A stretch of DNA of 50,504 nt from Methanoculleus sp. UBA303 (GTDB taxonomy: Archaea; Halobacteriota; Methanomicrobia; Methanomicrobiales; Methanoculleaceae): contig DANY01000022.1 of assembly GCA_002501655.1 (NCBI GenBank), positions 1 through 50,504 on the forward strand. The letters run 5' to 3'. This document shows positions 8,024 to 16,288 of the stretch, one piece after another; position 1 is the first letter of the stretch, and each line of letters starts with the position of its first letter. The notes beneath the pieces were generated by a model that ran no database searches, had not been told where the DNA came from, and saw nothing but the letters and a program-made list of their open reading frames with translations. The position numbers and the translations under genes were made by a program.

Positions 8024-9303
8024 CACCTTTTCTTACGGTACACGAATATATAATACCCTGCTCCGATGATGACAGCCGCAATAGCGACGAGGAAGACCGG
8101 ATTGGTGAAGAGAGCGCCCTGTTTCTTATCGAGCGCGACCCGCACCTTCATGGTGTCTGATATCTTGCTGTTGTCGAGGTCATCGCGGTAACGGATCTCG
8201 GAGTCGATCCCGTACTCCTTCAAAGTCGCGTCAGCATCGATACTCACCTCGAACCGTGCCGTTGCGGTCTCGCCAGGGGCAAGGTCGCCGAGGTAGGCAG
8301 TGTCGTCGCTGCTGGTGAAGGGGTCGACGGCGCTGATCCGGGCCTGGGCGTTGTAGACCTTCGCTGCTCCTGTGTTCTTGTAGACAACTTCAAGGATGCT
8401 CTTATCGCCGGGGTGGAGCGTCACCGTCGGCGAGACGGCGTCAAAGGCGATCTTGCCGCCGACGGGAAGACCGATCGTCGCCGCCCTGGAGGTTACCGTC
8501 TTCTCCTCGTAGTCCTCGTAGGCGACCATGACATCCAGCGGGTACGACTGAGGCTCGGCGCTGTCGGCAACCGCGACCTTGAACTTTACATCCACCGTCT
8601 CTCCCGGTTCAAACGTCCCGATGTAGGCGTTGCCGTCGGTGGGGATGAGCGGGCTCGCGCCATTCCTGACAACCTTGGCGATGGCCTTATTTGCCGTGTC
8701 GTGCCCGATGTTCTTCAGGGTCAGGTAGACATAGCCTTCCGTGCCGACGTTCAGCGATTCGGACCGTACGTTCAGGATCTCGACGCGGAGATCGGGTGTA
8801 ACCCGGACGGTCAGCGGCAGGATCTCGGTCTTCTTCTGGTAGTTGTAGCGGAGGGTGTCGCCGTAATCTTCCGCCTCCTGCAGGTAGGTGTAGGTCACCT
8901 CAAGCGGCAGGGTGTAGGTGCCCGGTGTCGCGGAATCGGCCACCTTCACGTTGAACGTGGCAGTCCGGGATGCGCCGCCCATAATGTCACTCAGGAACTG
9001 GGGGTCCGTCTTGACGGTGAGCGGTGCGTCGTTACTCTTGAGAGCCACCGTAGCCAGTTTCGCGGTGTTCGGCAGGTCGTCGGGGGTGACGATCGTCGAG
9101 CCGACGATCTTGTGGGTATTCAGGCCGCTGTTAGATATGATAACGGTCAGGCTGGTGTCGGCACCGGGTGCAAATTCGTTGGTACCGGCGATCGTTGCTG
9201 ACAATTCGGGGTTTCCGTAGAGGTACTTGGCCCCTGCCGCCGACCCCGGAACAGCCAGGAGTGCCAGCAGGAGCATCAGTACCGGTAAGTGCTGCCAACG
9301 CAT
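8023..9303 (-). CDS. COG1361 family S-layer/surface domain protein
   Basis: A 426-residue secreted, membrane-anchored protein of the COG1361 group, built of immunoglobulin-like repeats found in archaeal envelope proteins. A signal peptide fills residues 1-24 (hydrophobic run then GSAAGA). Three similar beta domains follow, each with a 'PG...F.V.V.DSA.PG.Y.L' pattern. The end is one transmembrane helix (FLVAIAAVIIGAGYYIFVYR) and a KKR cytoplasmic tail. It has an AAGGTGA ribosome site before the ATG, a TATA-like box at 9351-9358, and an operator-like repeat between the two. It shares the transcript with phosphoglucose isomerase. Confidence 0.88.
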   Translation of the reverse strand: MRWQHLPVLMLLLALLAVPGSAAGAKYLYGNPELSATIAGTNEFAPGADTSLTVIISNSGLNTHKIVGSTIVTPDDLPNTAKLATVALKSNDAPLTVKTDPQFLSDIMGGASRTATFNVKVADSATPGTYTLPLEVTYTYLQEAEDYGDTLRYNYQKKTEILPLTVRVTPDLRVEILNVRSESLNVGTEGYVYLTLKNIGHDTANKAIAKVVRNGASPLIPTDGNAYIGTFEPGETVDVKFKVAVADSAEPQSYPLDVMVAYEDYEEKTVTSRAATIGLPVGGKIAFDAVSPTVTLHPGDKSILEVVYKNTGAAKVYNAQARISAVDPFTSSDDTAYLGDLAPGETATARFEVSIDADATLKEYGIDSEIRYRDDLDNSKISDTMKVRVALDKKQGALFTNPVFLVAIAAVIIGAGYYIFVYRKKR

Positions 9304-9312
9304 CTTTTCACC

Positions 9313-9333
9313 TTGTTGTTATTTTAACAACAA
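9313..9333. promoter_or_regulatory. perfect inverted repeat, candidate TrmB operator
   Basis: Arms TTGTTGTTA (9313-9321) and TAACAACAA (9325-9333) are exact reverse complements around a TTT spacer. The site lies between the divergent COG1361 and TrmB genes. On the minus strand it covers the expected transcription start of the COG1361 operon, about 25 nt after the TATA-like run at 9351-9358. That is the normal place for an archaeal repressor site; binding by the adjacent TrmB protein is inferred. Confidence 0.65.
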
Positions 9334-9350
9334 CATTTATTGCTGGACAG

Positions 9351-9358
9351 TATATATA
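9351..9358 (-). promoter_or_regulatory. TATA box of the COG1361-pgi operon
   Basis: TATATATA lies about 48 nt upstream of the COG1361 ATG on the minus strand. It is too close to the TrmB start (9367) to serve that gene unless translation begins later, so I assign it to the minus-strand operon. The TrmB gene may use CATTTAT at 9334-9340. Confidence 0.55.
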
Positions 9359-9366
9359 CATGATGG

Positions 9367-10158
9367 ATGAAGGCTCTCCGGGATATACCAAACGACCTCC
9401 TCGAATCTCTTAAATCATTGGGACTTACGAAGTACGAGGCCCTCGTGTATATAGGACTCATCAGAATGACGGGTGCGACCGCGACGGAGGTCCACGAGAC
9501 TTCCGGGGTGCCGCGCGCGTCCGTCTACCCGGTCCTGGACCGGCTCGTCCAGAAAGAACTGGTCAGCGTCTCCCACACGACGCCAAAACGTTTCGAAGCG
9601 ATCCCTCCCGTCCGGGGCATCGAGAACCTGATGCGCCGGATTGAGATGGATGCGGAAAACGCCCGCACGGCCCTCGATGCATTTTACCAGGAGAAGGATG
9701 CGGAAGGCCGGGGCAACCAGGAACTCATATGGACTATCTACGGCGAGGAGAACATCAAGACCCGCCTCGCTGATATGTTCCGGAGCGCGGAGCGGAACAT
9801 GGAAATGCTGGTCGCGTGGGACCTTCTTCGAGGGAGCGTGCTCGCACTGCTCGAGCCTGTCCCCGACTCCGTGCAGGTCGATATCGTCACCGACAACTGG
9901 AAGGGCGAGCAGCCTTCTGGGTTCAGGGTCCACGTCCACCCCCTCGGCGCGCACTACGAGACGCACGCGCCGCCGGGAAAAGGCCTGCGGTACGAGAGTT
10001 CCGGCGTCTTCCTGGTGGACGACGCCAGGGCGCTGGTCTGGATGGGGTCGAGCGGCGAGCAGCCTTCGGCGCTCTACTCGGAGTCGGCCGGGCTCGTCCA
10101 GTTCGTCAGGCGCTACCTCAACAGCGTCACGGAGTGGGTGGGTGCAGCCGGTCAGTAG
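9367..10158 (+). CDS. TrmB family transcriptional regulator
   Basis: A 263-residue archaeal TrmB-type regulator. TrmB proteins sense sugars or related effectors and repress or activate transport and central-metabolism genes. The N terminus is the winged-helix domain (LKSLGLTKYEALVYIGL, then TATEVHETSGVPRASVYPVL, about residues 15-75). A short coiled coil follows (about 85-115), then an alpha/beta effector domain. It is divergent from the COG1361-phosphoglucose isomerase operon, and the inverted repeat between them makes that operon and the regulator's own gene the likely targets. Its stop overlaps the convergent NrpR-domain gene by 7 bp. Confidence 0.92.
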   Translation: MKALRDIPNDLLESLKSLGLTKYEALVYIGLIRMTGATATEVHETSGVPRASVYPVLDRLVQKELVSVSHTTPKRFEAIPPVRGIENLMRRIEMDAENARTALDAFYQEKDAEGRGNQELIWTIYGEENIKTRLADMFRSAERNMEMLVAWDLLRGSVLALLEPVPDSVQVDIVTDNWKGEQPSGFRVHVHPLGAHYETHAPPGKGLRYESSGVFLVDDARALVWMGSSGEQPSALYSESAGLVQFVRRYLNSVTEWVGAAGQ

Positions 10159-10898
10159 TCCTCGAGGTAGCCCATCTCCCGGATATCGATCAGCCCTTTG
10201 AGCGCCCGGGTTACGACCGGCCTTCCTGCCTCCCTGACGGCGGCCATCGCGTTCGTGCCCCCGACCATCGCCACGCCCACGTACTGTGGGCTCACCGGAA
10301 CCCCGAGCAGGGGGACGTTCGGGGCGCCGATGTCCAGGATGCCGGAGAACCCGATTGCCGAGAGTTCATCGAGCACCGTGCCCATGAGTGGTTCGGCCTC
10401 CATGTGGCACTCCCGGATATTCGCGAGGATGTTGCCGTTCCCGTGGTGCATAACGTCGAGGATCGACGTGGCCTCCTGGGATATCAGGACCTCGAGGGGG
10501 TCGAGCGTGGTGTCGCGGTAGAGGATCATGCTCGTGAACCGTCGGGGGATCCGCGCCTCGACCTCGACGACACCGCCCCCGATCGGGTTCTGCGGGATGC
10601 CACGCCGGAGAAGGAGGGCATCGAGCGTGATGCTGCACATCGTGCAGACGGCGTGCCGGCCGTCCGGCACGGTGTAGTCGCCGACCTCTTCTCCCGGGCC
10701 GGCGACCAGGATCCGATCGCTGATGGTGATGCCCGTTCTGTGGGCCTCCTTCATAATGGAGAGCGTGAACTCGAGGTCGCGGCTCTCGATGAGCGAGAGG
10801 TTGTATATGATTGTCCCGGTGTTCTCCTCCGGACGGTAGGTCACCCTGAGCGCGTACTCCTCGATGCGGTGGTTGGTGAACTTCAGGGGGACATGCAT
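10152..10898 (-). CDS. NrpR regulatory-domain (DUF128) protein
   Basis: A 248-residue protein consisting essentially of one NrpR/DUF128 domain. In NrpR this domain binds 2-oxoglutarate and controls nitrogen-fixation and ammonium genes. The conserved patterns seen are ISDRILVAGPGEE, the CTMCSITLDALLLRRGIP stretch, GGGVVEVEA, and TTLDPLEVLI. I find no helix-turn-helix before it: residues 1-45 look like the start of the sensor domain. It may work with a separate DNA-binding partner, as split NrpR proteins do in some methanogens; no partner or nitrogen gene is in this window. Confidence 0.8.
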   Translation of the reverse strand: MHVPLKFTNHRIEEYALRVTYRPEENTGTIIYNLSLIESRDLEFTLSIMKEAHRTGITISDRILVAGPGEEVGDYTVPDGRHAVCTMCSITLDALLLRRGIPQNPIGGGVVEVEARIPRRFTSMILYRDTTLDPLEVLISQEATSILDVMHHGNGNILANIRECHMEAEPLMGTVLDELSAIGFSGILDIGAPNVPLLGVPVSPQYVGVAMVGGTNAMAAVREAGRPVVTRALKGLIDIREMGYLEDY

Positions 10899-11058
10899 TA
10901 TCAGATCTCTTGTGCGATAGGGGAAAAAGTGTTGCCTCTGGATTGAGGGCCGGCCCTGGTCCCTGCCCCTGACCTCCCCTTCTCTCGCCCTCCCTCTCCG
11001 GCAGGCCGGTTCCCGGGAGGGAAAACTTGTTCTACCTACCTGTGGTATTGTAAGGTGA

Positions 11059-12018
11059 ATGGAGAGTGGGACTCGGGAAAAAGCCCGGAACGTGCTGAAG
11101 CGGATTCTGATAGCGGCCTCCTACGACGTCGAGGAGGTCGGCGACCCGCTGGATCTCTCCGCAATCGGGAACGGAGACGCCCTGGTGGCGCTCTGCTCCG
11201 ACGACCCGGAGACGATCAGGAAGTTTGATTCGACGACCTACCGGCTGCGCACCGGTGACGACGACCTGGTCTGCAGGAAACTACTCTTCGCCCTCGATCA
11301 AGCGGTGCAGACGGAGGACTGCATCCGCTGGGGCGCGGATGAGTTCGTCCGCTACGCGGGCGAGGCCGCGCTTGCGGAGGTACTCGGGCGGAGCCTGATT
11401 CTCGACTTCCCTGTCCCGGCTATCCGGGGTGAACCGGTAGAGGCCGCCCCCGCGACGGAGGAGGAAGAGCCGGAAGCGGGGCCGGAGTTGCCCCACCTCC
11501 CTGTCCGGGTTACCGAGAAGCGTGCCTGTGGCATTGCCGGGCTGCATGGGTCGGCGAAGTGCCGGTTCATCCCGTACTGGAGTTACCACTACGTGAGCAG
11601 CGGCGAGCGCGAGGTGAAGGACCGGCTGGTCTCCTTCGACGCCGAGGGAGCCGGAGCAGTCAACGCCATCAACGGCATGAAGATGGAACTTGACCCCGGC
11701 ACTATCGAGCGCGGACCGGTCCCGTTCGGCTCCGAGATCGTGCCCGCCCGGCTCGTGCGGGAGGACGTCGAGGGGCAACTCGTGCGGGATGTTGTCGATC
11801 GGCTCACCCAGCGGGTACGGTTCCGCTACGAGAAGGGTGACGCTATCTTCTACGAGGAGAAGACCCTCAAACCCGACCGGAGCAACATCAGGGTCGACCT
11901 CGAGGTCGTCTACGTGCCGGTCTGGCAGGTGCGGGGTGGGAGCAGGATCGTTGAGGTCAACGCGTTCACCGGCGAGGTTCTCTCGATGCCGATGGACGAG
12001 GGCGTTGAACTCCTGTAG
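11059..12018 (+). CDS. conserved hypothetical protein
   Basis: I do not recognise this 319-residue protein. It has three visible parts: an N-terminal alpha/beta region (about 1-125, with GDALVALCSDD), an acidic Glu/Pro-rich linker (about 132-155, EEEEPEAGPELP), and a C-terminal region (about 160-319). The end, VVYVPVWQVRGGSRIVEVNA followed by TGEVL, resembles the tails of proteins whose last strand ends in a 'D/N-A-x-TGEVL' turn, as in PepSY-like domains. No signal peptide or membrane helix. AAGGTGA directly precedes the ATG. The flavoprotein gene starts 7 bp after its stop, so the two are probably co-transcribed and may work together. Confidence 0.8.
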   Translation: MESGTREKARNVLKRILIAASYDVEEVGDPLDLSAIGNGDALVALCSDDPETIRKFDSTTYRLRTGDDDLVCRKLLFALDQAVQTEDCIRWGADEFVRYAGEAALAEVLGRSLILDFPVPAIRGEPVEAAPATEEEEPEAGPELPHLPVRVTEKRACGIAGLHGSAKCRFIPYWSYHYVSSGEREVKDRLVSFDAEGAGAVNAINGMKMELDPGTIERGPVPFGSEIVPARLVREDVEGQLVRDVVDRLTQRVRFRYEKGDAIFYEEKTLKPDRSNIRVDLEVVYVPVWQVRGGSRIVEVNAFTGEVLSMPMDEGVELL

Positions 12019-12025
12019 GTAACCC

Positions 12026-13354
12026 ATGTTCATTGTCATTGGCGGTGGCCCTGCGGGAAGGATAGGGGCGATGCGCCTCGCCCAGGCCGGAGCGGAGGTC
12101 CAGCTCATCGAGAAGCACAAGATCGGCGGACAGTGCCTGCACGACCGGTGCATGACAATCTGTGCCTTAAACGACGTTGCCCGACTCGTCGAGTATGCCC
12201 GGACCCAGAAGAACCTCGGTATCCTCGATTCGGTCCCGGCCGTCTCCTACCCGGCGGTCAAACGGAGGATGCGCGAGGTCCAGGAGAAACTCTCCTCGGT
12301 CCTCGACGCCGAGACCCGCCGGGCGGGGGTCGAGATCATCTACGGTGCCGAAGGCCGGCTTTCGGGCGACCGGGTCTATGTCGACGACGAGGAGGTCCGG
12401 GCCGATGCGGTCCTCGCGGCCACCGGTTCGCGGGCGGCCGTCCCTGATATCCCCGGGAACGGCCTCTCCGGCGTCTACACCTACCAGACGCTCCATGCGA
12501 TGGACGACCTCCCACGGCGCATGGTCATCGTCGGCGGCGGGGTGGTGGCGGCGGAGTTCGCCCACATATTCCATGCCTTCGGGTCCGAAGTCCAGATCAT
12601 CGCCCGGCACGGGCTGCTCCGGGACCTCGACGACAAGGTGCGCTCCGCCGCGCTCCGCGACCTCGCCGGGGTCGGCATCCGCGAGCAGAGTGTCGTCACC
12701 GGCATCGAGGGCGGCGGACGAGTCCGGTCGGTCCTGCTCGCCGGCGGCGAGGAACTGACGGCCGATGCTGTCCTGCTCGCCACCGGGCTTGTCCCGCGGT
12801 CGGAGCCGCTCCAGGGCCTCCGGAAAGGACCGGGCGGCGCGGTCATCGTGGACCGGCAGATGCGCACCAGCGTCGCCGGCGTCTACGCCGCAGGCGACGT
12901 CATCGGCCCGCCCTACCTCACCCCCGCGGCCCGCCGGGAGGGCGTGGTGGCGGCCGAAAACATCCTCGGCCACCCTACCGTCATGGACTATACGGGCATC
13001 CCGCAGGCGATGAGCCTCCGCTACGATTACGCCTTTGCTACAGCCAGAGCCGACGGGGGGTGCGTCACCCTCTCGGCTCCGGCTCCCGCGGGCCCCGGCT
13101 CGTTCTGGGACGTGGCGGGAGGCTGGGCGGGGCTTGCGCAGGTCCGGGTCGATCCGGAGACCGGCCGGCTCGTCGGGGCCGCCGCCGGTGTCCCGGGCGC
13201 ATCGACGCTCCTCTCCTACCTCGGCTACCTGATGAAGCGGGGCATCACCGTCGGCGAATTTGACGATATCGTCGAGGTTCACCCCTCGACCGACGGCGTC
13301 TACGGGCTCGCCCGCTACGCTGCTGATATGCTCCGGCGGCAGAAAAAAGAGTGA
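12026..13354 (+). CDS. NAD(P)/FAD-dependent oxidoreductase, dihydrolipoamide dehydrogenase-like
   Basis: A 442-residue member of the pyridine nucleotide-disulfide oxidoreductase family. It has the N-terminal FAD motif IGGGPAG (5-11), the redox-cysteine box GGQCLHDRC (C37 and C42, the family CxxxxC spacing) with a further C46, a second nucleotide site VIVGGGVVAAEFA (about 167-179), and the FAD motif VYAAGDVIG. Unlike lipoamide dehydrogenases, the box is DRCMTICAL rather than VGCIPSKAL, and the C-terminal HPxxxE motif reads VHPSTDGVY, so the catalytic Glu is missing. The substrate is therefore unclear. It follows the unknown 319-residue gene by 7 bp. Confidence 0.88.
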   Translation: MFIVIGGGPAGRIGAMRLAQAGAEVQLIEKHKIGGQCLHDRCMTICALNDVARLVEYARTQKNLGILDSVPAVSYPAVKRRMREVQEKLSSVLDAETRRAGVEIIYGAEGRLSGDRVYVDDEEVRADAVLAATGSRAAVPDIPGNGLSGVYTYQTLHAMDDLPRRMVIVGGGVVAAEFAHIFHAFGSEVQIIARHGLLRDLDDKVRSAALRDLAGVGIREQSVVTGIEGGGRVRSVLLAGGEELTADAVLLATGLVPRSEPLQGLRKGPGGAVIVDRQMRTSVAGVYAAGDVIGPPYLTPAARREGVVAAENILGHPTVMDYTGIPQAMSLRYDYAFATARADGGCVTLSAPAPAGPGSFWDVAGGWAGLAQVRVDPETGRLVGAAAGVPGASTLLSYLGYLMKRGITVGEFDDIVEVHPSTDGVYGLARYAADMLRRQKKE

Positions 13355-13363
13355 ACCGTCCGG

Positions 13364-14986
13364 CTAGAGCCGCCGGAACATCTGCCCGAACTTCGGTATA
13401 AAATCTTTTTTCCGGGACATGACGCCCTCAAGCCGGACGGGTTGGTCCCGCAGGTCCAGTTTGGTGATGCAGGCCTCGTCCCCGGCGGCGAAAAGGTCGC
13501 TCGCGTTCGCAAAGACGTTTGTGAAGAGAGCAAAGAAGCAGTCGACCCCCATCGTCGTCCGCAGGTGCTCGAGTTCGGCGCGGATATCGTCGGCATGGGT
13601 CTCCGCGAACTCAAACGACGACGCCATCACCTGCGAGACCATGATGCTCCGTCCGAAGAGGTTGTAACGCTTCATGTCCCGGGTGAGGAGCTCCTCTTTT
13701 GGGAGGGCGTCGAGATCCATGCCCTTCCGGATCAGCTCCGGCCCGAACTCAGCCGGGTCGACCCCGGTGATCTCCGCGAGGTAGTCCGCCGCCCGGATAT
13801 CCACGGGCGTGGTCGTCGAGAGTTTCATCACCATCGTGTCCGAGAGGATTCCCGCAAGGAGGAGGCCGGCGGTCGATGGCGAAGGCTCTACGGAGGCCTC
13901 GATGAACTTGTTCGTGACGATCGTCGATGTCGACCCCAGGGGGTCGTTGAGGAACTTCACTGGTTTGAGGGTGGATATCGCGCCGAGGCGGTGGTGGTCG
14001 ATGATCTCGAGGATATCCGCCTGCTCGATCCCGTCCACGGCCTGGGAGTACTCGTTGTGATCGAGGAGGATCACCGCTTTCTGGACGTCCTGCATCAGTG
14101 TCGTCCGGGATATGAGCCCGATGTGCTGCCGCCCCTCCCCGATGACGCAGGCCGTCCTGAACTTGGAGTTCGAGACGACCCCTTTTGCATACTCGAGCGA
14201 GTCCTCGAGCCGCACCGTGGGGACATCGGTCTCCATGATCATGCTCGCCGGCAGTGAGAGGCTGATCATCTTGCCCACACTGAACGCGTCGAGTGTCGTC
14301 GCGAGCACCGAGGCTCCCCGTGTCCGTGCGGCGGCGATCACCCGCTCGCCCACCGGCGCCCCCTCGGCGATGATGAGCGCGGCGACCCCCGCCGATATCA
14401 GGGCGAGCTGCGCCGGCTCGTTGTCCCCGACGATGGCGATGTCGTCCGGCGTCATCCGGGAGAGAGTGACATGCAGGGCGTCGATGACCGTGTAGACCCG
14501 GCCTTCCCCGAGCGTCTCGTGCGCCGGCACGACTGTCCGGGCATCGAGGATACGGGCAAGGGTCTCAAGCGGCATCGGTATGAGCGAGAGCTGTTCCCGG
14601 GGGTTCTTCCGGACGTAGGCCCGGGCGAGGCCGTACTCGCTGACGAGGCCGACCAGGGTCTCCTCCTCGTCTGTGATCGGTATGTTCCGCATGTCGTAAG
14701 TATCCATCAGGGCGGCGACGTCGACCGTAGGGACGTCCTGCCGGGCGCTCCGGGTATCGAGCGGTATATCGGATACGCTGGGCTCGACGCTTGCTATGTA
14801 GACCGGTGCTTCGGCGTTGAACGTCTCAAGTGCAAACCGGGTCTCCACGCTCACCTCCCCGCACCGGGCGGGGATGTACTTCCCCGGCTCGGTGTGGTTG
14901 CGGAGTTCAGCGTAGCCGATGACACTGCAGATGCTGTCGGTGTCGGGCTGCCTGTGGCCGATGATGTAGATGTTGTTCAGTCCCAT
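13364..14986 (-). CDS. manganese-dependent inorganic pyrophosphatase with CBS and DRTGG domains
   Basis: Family II pyrophosphatase hydrolyses pyrophosphate to phosphate. The 540-residue protein has the DHH-type metal motifs GHRQPDTDS near the N terminus and IIDHHRLGAIS past the middle, ending in a DHHA2-like domain (SFEFAETHADDIRAEL). Between the first motifs and the DHH box lies a regulatory insert: a CBS domain, a DRTGG domain (AALIIAEGAPVGERVIAAA) and a second CBS, as in nucleotide-regulated bacterial enzymes. I place the start at ATG 14986, preceded by GAGGAGA. The reading frame stays open to 15142, but that extension is low-complexity and has no family match. Confidence 0.93.
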   Translation of the reverse strand: MGLNNIYIIGHRQPDTDSICSVIGYAELRNHTEPGKYIPARCGEVSVETRFALETFNAEAPVYIASVEPSVSDIPLDTRSARQDVPTVDVAALMDTYDMRNIPITDEEETLVGLVSEYGLARAYVRKNPREQLSLIPMPLETLARILDARTVVPAHETLGEGRVYTVIDALHVTLSRMTPDDIAIVGDNEPAQLALISAGVAALIIAEGAPVGERVIAAARTRGASVLATTLDAFSVGKMISLSLPASMIMETDVPTVRLEDSLEYAKGVVSNSKFRTACVIGEGRQHIGLISRTTLMQDVQKAVILLDHNEYSQAVDGIEQADILEIIDHHRLGAISTLKPVKFLNDPLGSTSTIVTNKFIEASVEPSPSTAGLLLAGILSDTMVMKLSTTTPVDIRAADYLAEITGVDPAEFGPELIRKGMDLDALPKEELLTRDMKRYNLFGRSIMVSQVMASSFEFAETHADDIRAELEHLRTTMGVDCFFALFTNVFANASDLFAAGDEACITKLDLRDQPVRLEGVMSRKKDFIPKFGQMFRRL

Positions 14987-15151
14987 TCTCTCCTCGGATC
15001 CCGTGCGGGTGGCGTTCCCGCCCGCCGCAGGTGCCCCGGTGGGGCCGCGGTTGTCTGGAGGTATGTCGCTCTCTGGCATCAAAGGTCTTATGCCTGGCCA
15101 CTGGTCGCGCAGGAGTAATGTTGAAGTAGGGGCTCTCTCCATTCACGGGAT

Positions 15152-16288
15152 GTGGGAACCGATTATACCGGGCTCGTCCCCGTCCTGCTCATCGCGGTAT
15201 GCCTGCTTGTCTCCCCAGTCGTCGCCGGGCCGGCGGATATGGCGGTGACCTCCGTTGCGGTCGACCCTCCGGTCTTGATGCAGGGCGACACCGGCACCGT
15301 CACGGTTGTCGTGCAGAACACCGGCCCCATGGTTGTCCCGGTCGCCCGCGCCCGCCTCTACGGTGACGGCGTCGTCCCGGTGAGCGACCCCTATCCCTCG
15401 GTCGGGGATATCGGTGCGGGGACCGGGAGGACGTTCTCTTTCGCTGTCCGGGCGGACGCTTCCGATGGAACCTATTACCCCCGTTTCTCCCTCGACTTCC
15501 GGGAGAACGGGACCCTTAACTACCCGGTCCCGGTCCGGGTCGACGATACCCCGCTCCGTGCGGCGATGGCCGGGAAACCGGAGACCTTCTCTCCTGGGAG
15601 GGAGGCCAATATCACTATCCGGGTCGGTAACCCCCGTCCGAACGCTGTCTCCGGTGTCCAGGTGACCCCGTTCGGGGAAGGGTTCTCGGTCACCCCGACC
15701 GGCGCGTTCATCGGTAGCCTCGCACCCGACGGCTCCGCAACCGTCCACTTCAACCTGACCCCGGCAAGCGAGACGAACGTCACCTTCCAGGTGGCCTGGC
15801 GGAACGGGCCGAACACCCATGCCGCAAACCTCACCCAGCCGGTTGCCTTCGGCGAGGATAAGCGGCGGGCAGACCCGGTCGCAAGCAACATTGTGGTAGT
15901 CCCGGAGGGGGATGCCTACCGGACGACAGGCGATATCGCGAACGCTGGCCTCGAGTCTGCACGATCGGTGCTCGTCACCGTCGGCCCGCCCGCGGCCCCC
16001 ACCGACCCCTACCGGGTCTACGTTGTGGGCACCCTCGACCCCGACGACGTTGCCCCGTTCGAGGTGACGTTCCGGGCCGGGGCCGATGTCACCGAGGTCC
16101 CGCTCATCATCGATTACCGCGACAGCGACGGGAACCCCTCCACGGTGACCGTGCCTGTCTCGCTTGAGAACCGGACGGCAGAAGGGGGAACGGCCGCCGG
16201 GGTTCTGGTCCCGGCCGCAGTCGCTGTAGTGCTGGTAGTCGCCGTCGGCCTGGCGGTCCTCTGGTTTATCCGGAGACGGCGGCGATGA
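15152..16288 (+). CDS. COG1361-type surface protein of an ABC transporter operon
   Basis: A 378-residue exported protein with an N-terminal signal sequence (VPVLLIAVCLLVSPVVAG), about three beta-sandwich repeats (VAVDPPVLMQGDTGTVTVVV and two similar units), a C-terminal transmembrane helix and an RRRRR stop-transfer tail. Its stop overlaps the ATP-binding protein gene by 4 bp (ATGA), so it is probably an extracytoplasmic partner of the MacB-type transporter that follows. The start is GTG at 15152; weaker in-frame alternatives exist inside the signal peptide. The family match is by repeat pattern, and function is inferred from context. Confidence 0.83.
   Translation: MGTDYTGLVPVLLIAVCLLVSPVVAGPADMAVTSVAVDPPVLMQGDTGTVTVVVQNTGPMVVPVARARLYGDGVVPVSDPYPSVGDIGAGTGRTFSFAVRADASDGTYYPRFSLDFRENGTLNYPVPVRVDDTPLRAAMAGKPETFSPGREANITIRVGNPRPNAVSGVQVTPFGEGFSVTPTGAFIGSLAPDGSATVHFNLTPASETNVTFQVAWRNGPNTHAANLTQPVAFGEDKRRADPVASNIVVVPEGDAYRTTGDIANAGLESARSVLVTVGPPAAPTDPYRVYVVGTLDPDDVAPFEVTFRAGADVTEVPLIIDYRDSDGNPSTVTVPVSLENRTAEGGTAAGVLVPAAVAVVLVVAVGLAVLWFIRRRRR

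Noticed and set aside
14987..15142. In-frame N-terminal extension of the Mn-pyrophosphatase
   Set aside because: Low-complexity Pro/Gly/Asn sequence without family similarity; GAGGAGA before ATG 14986 marks the start.
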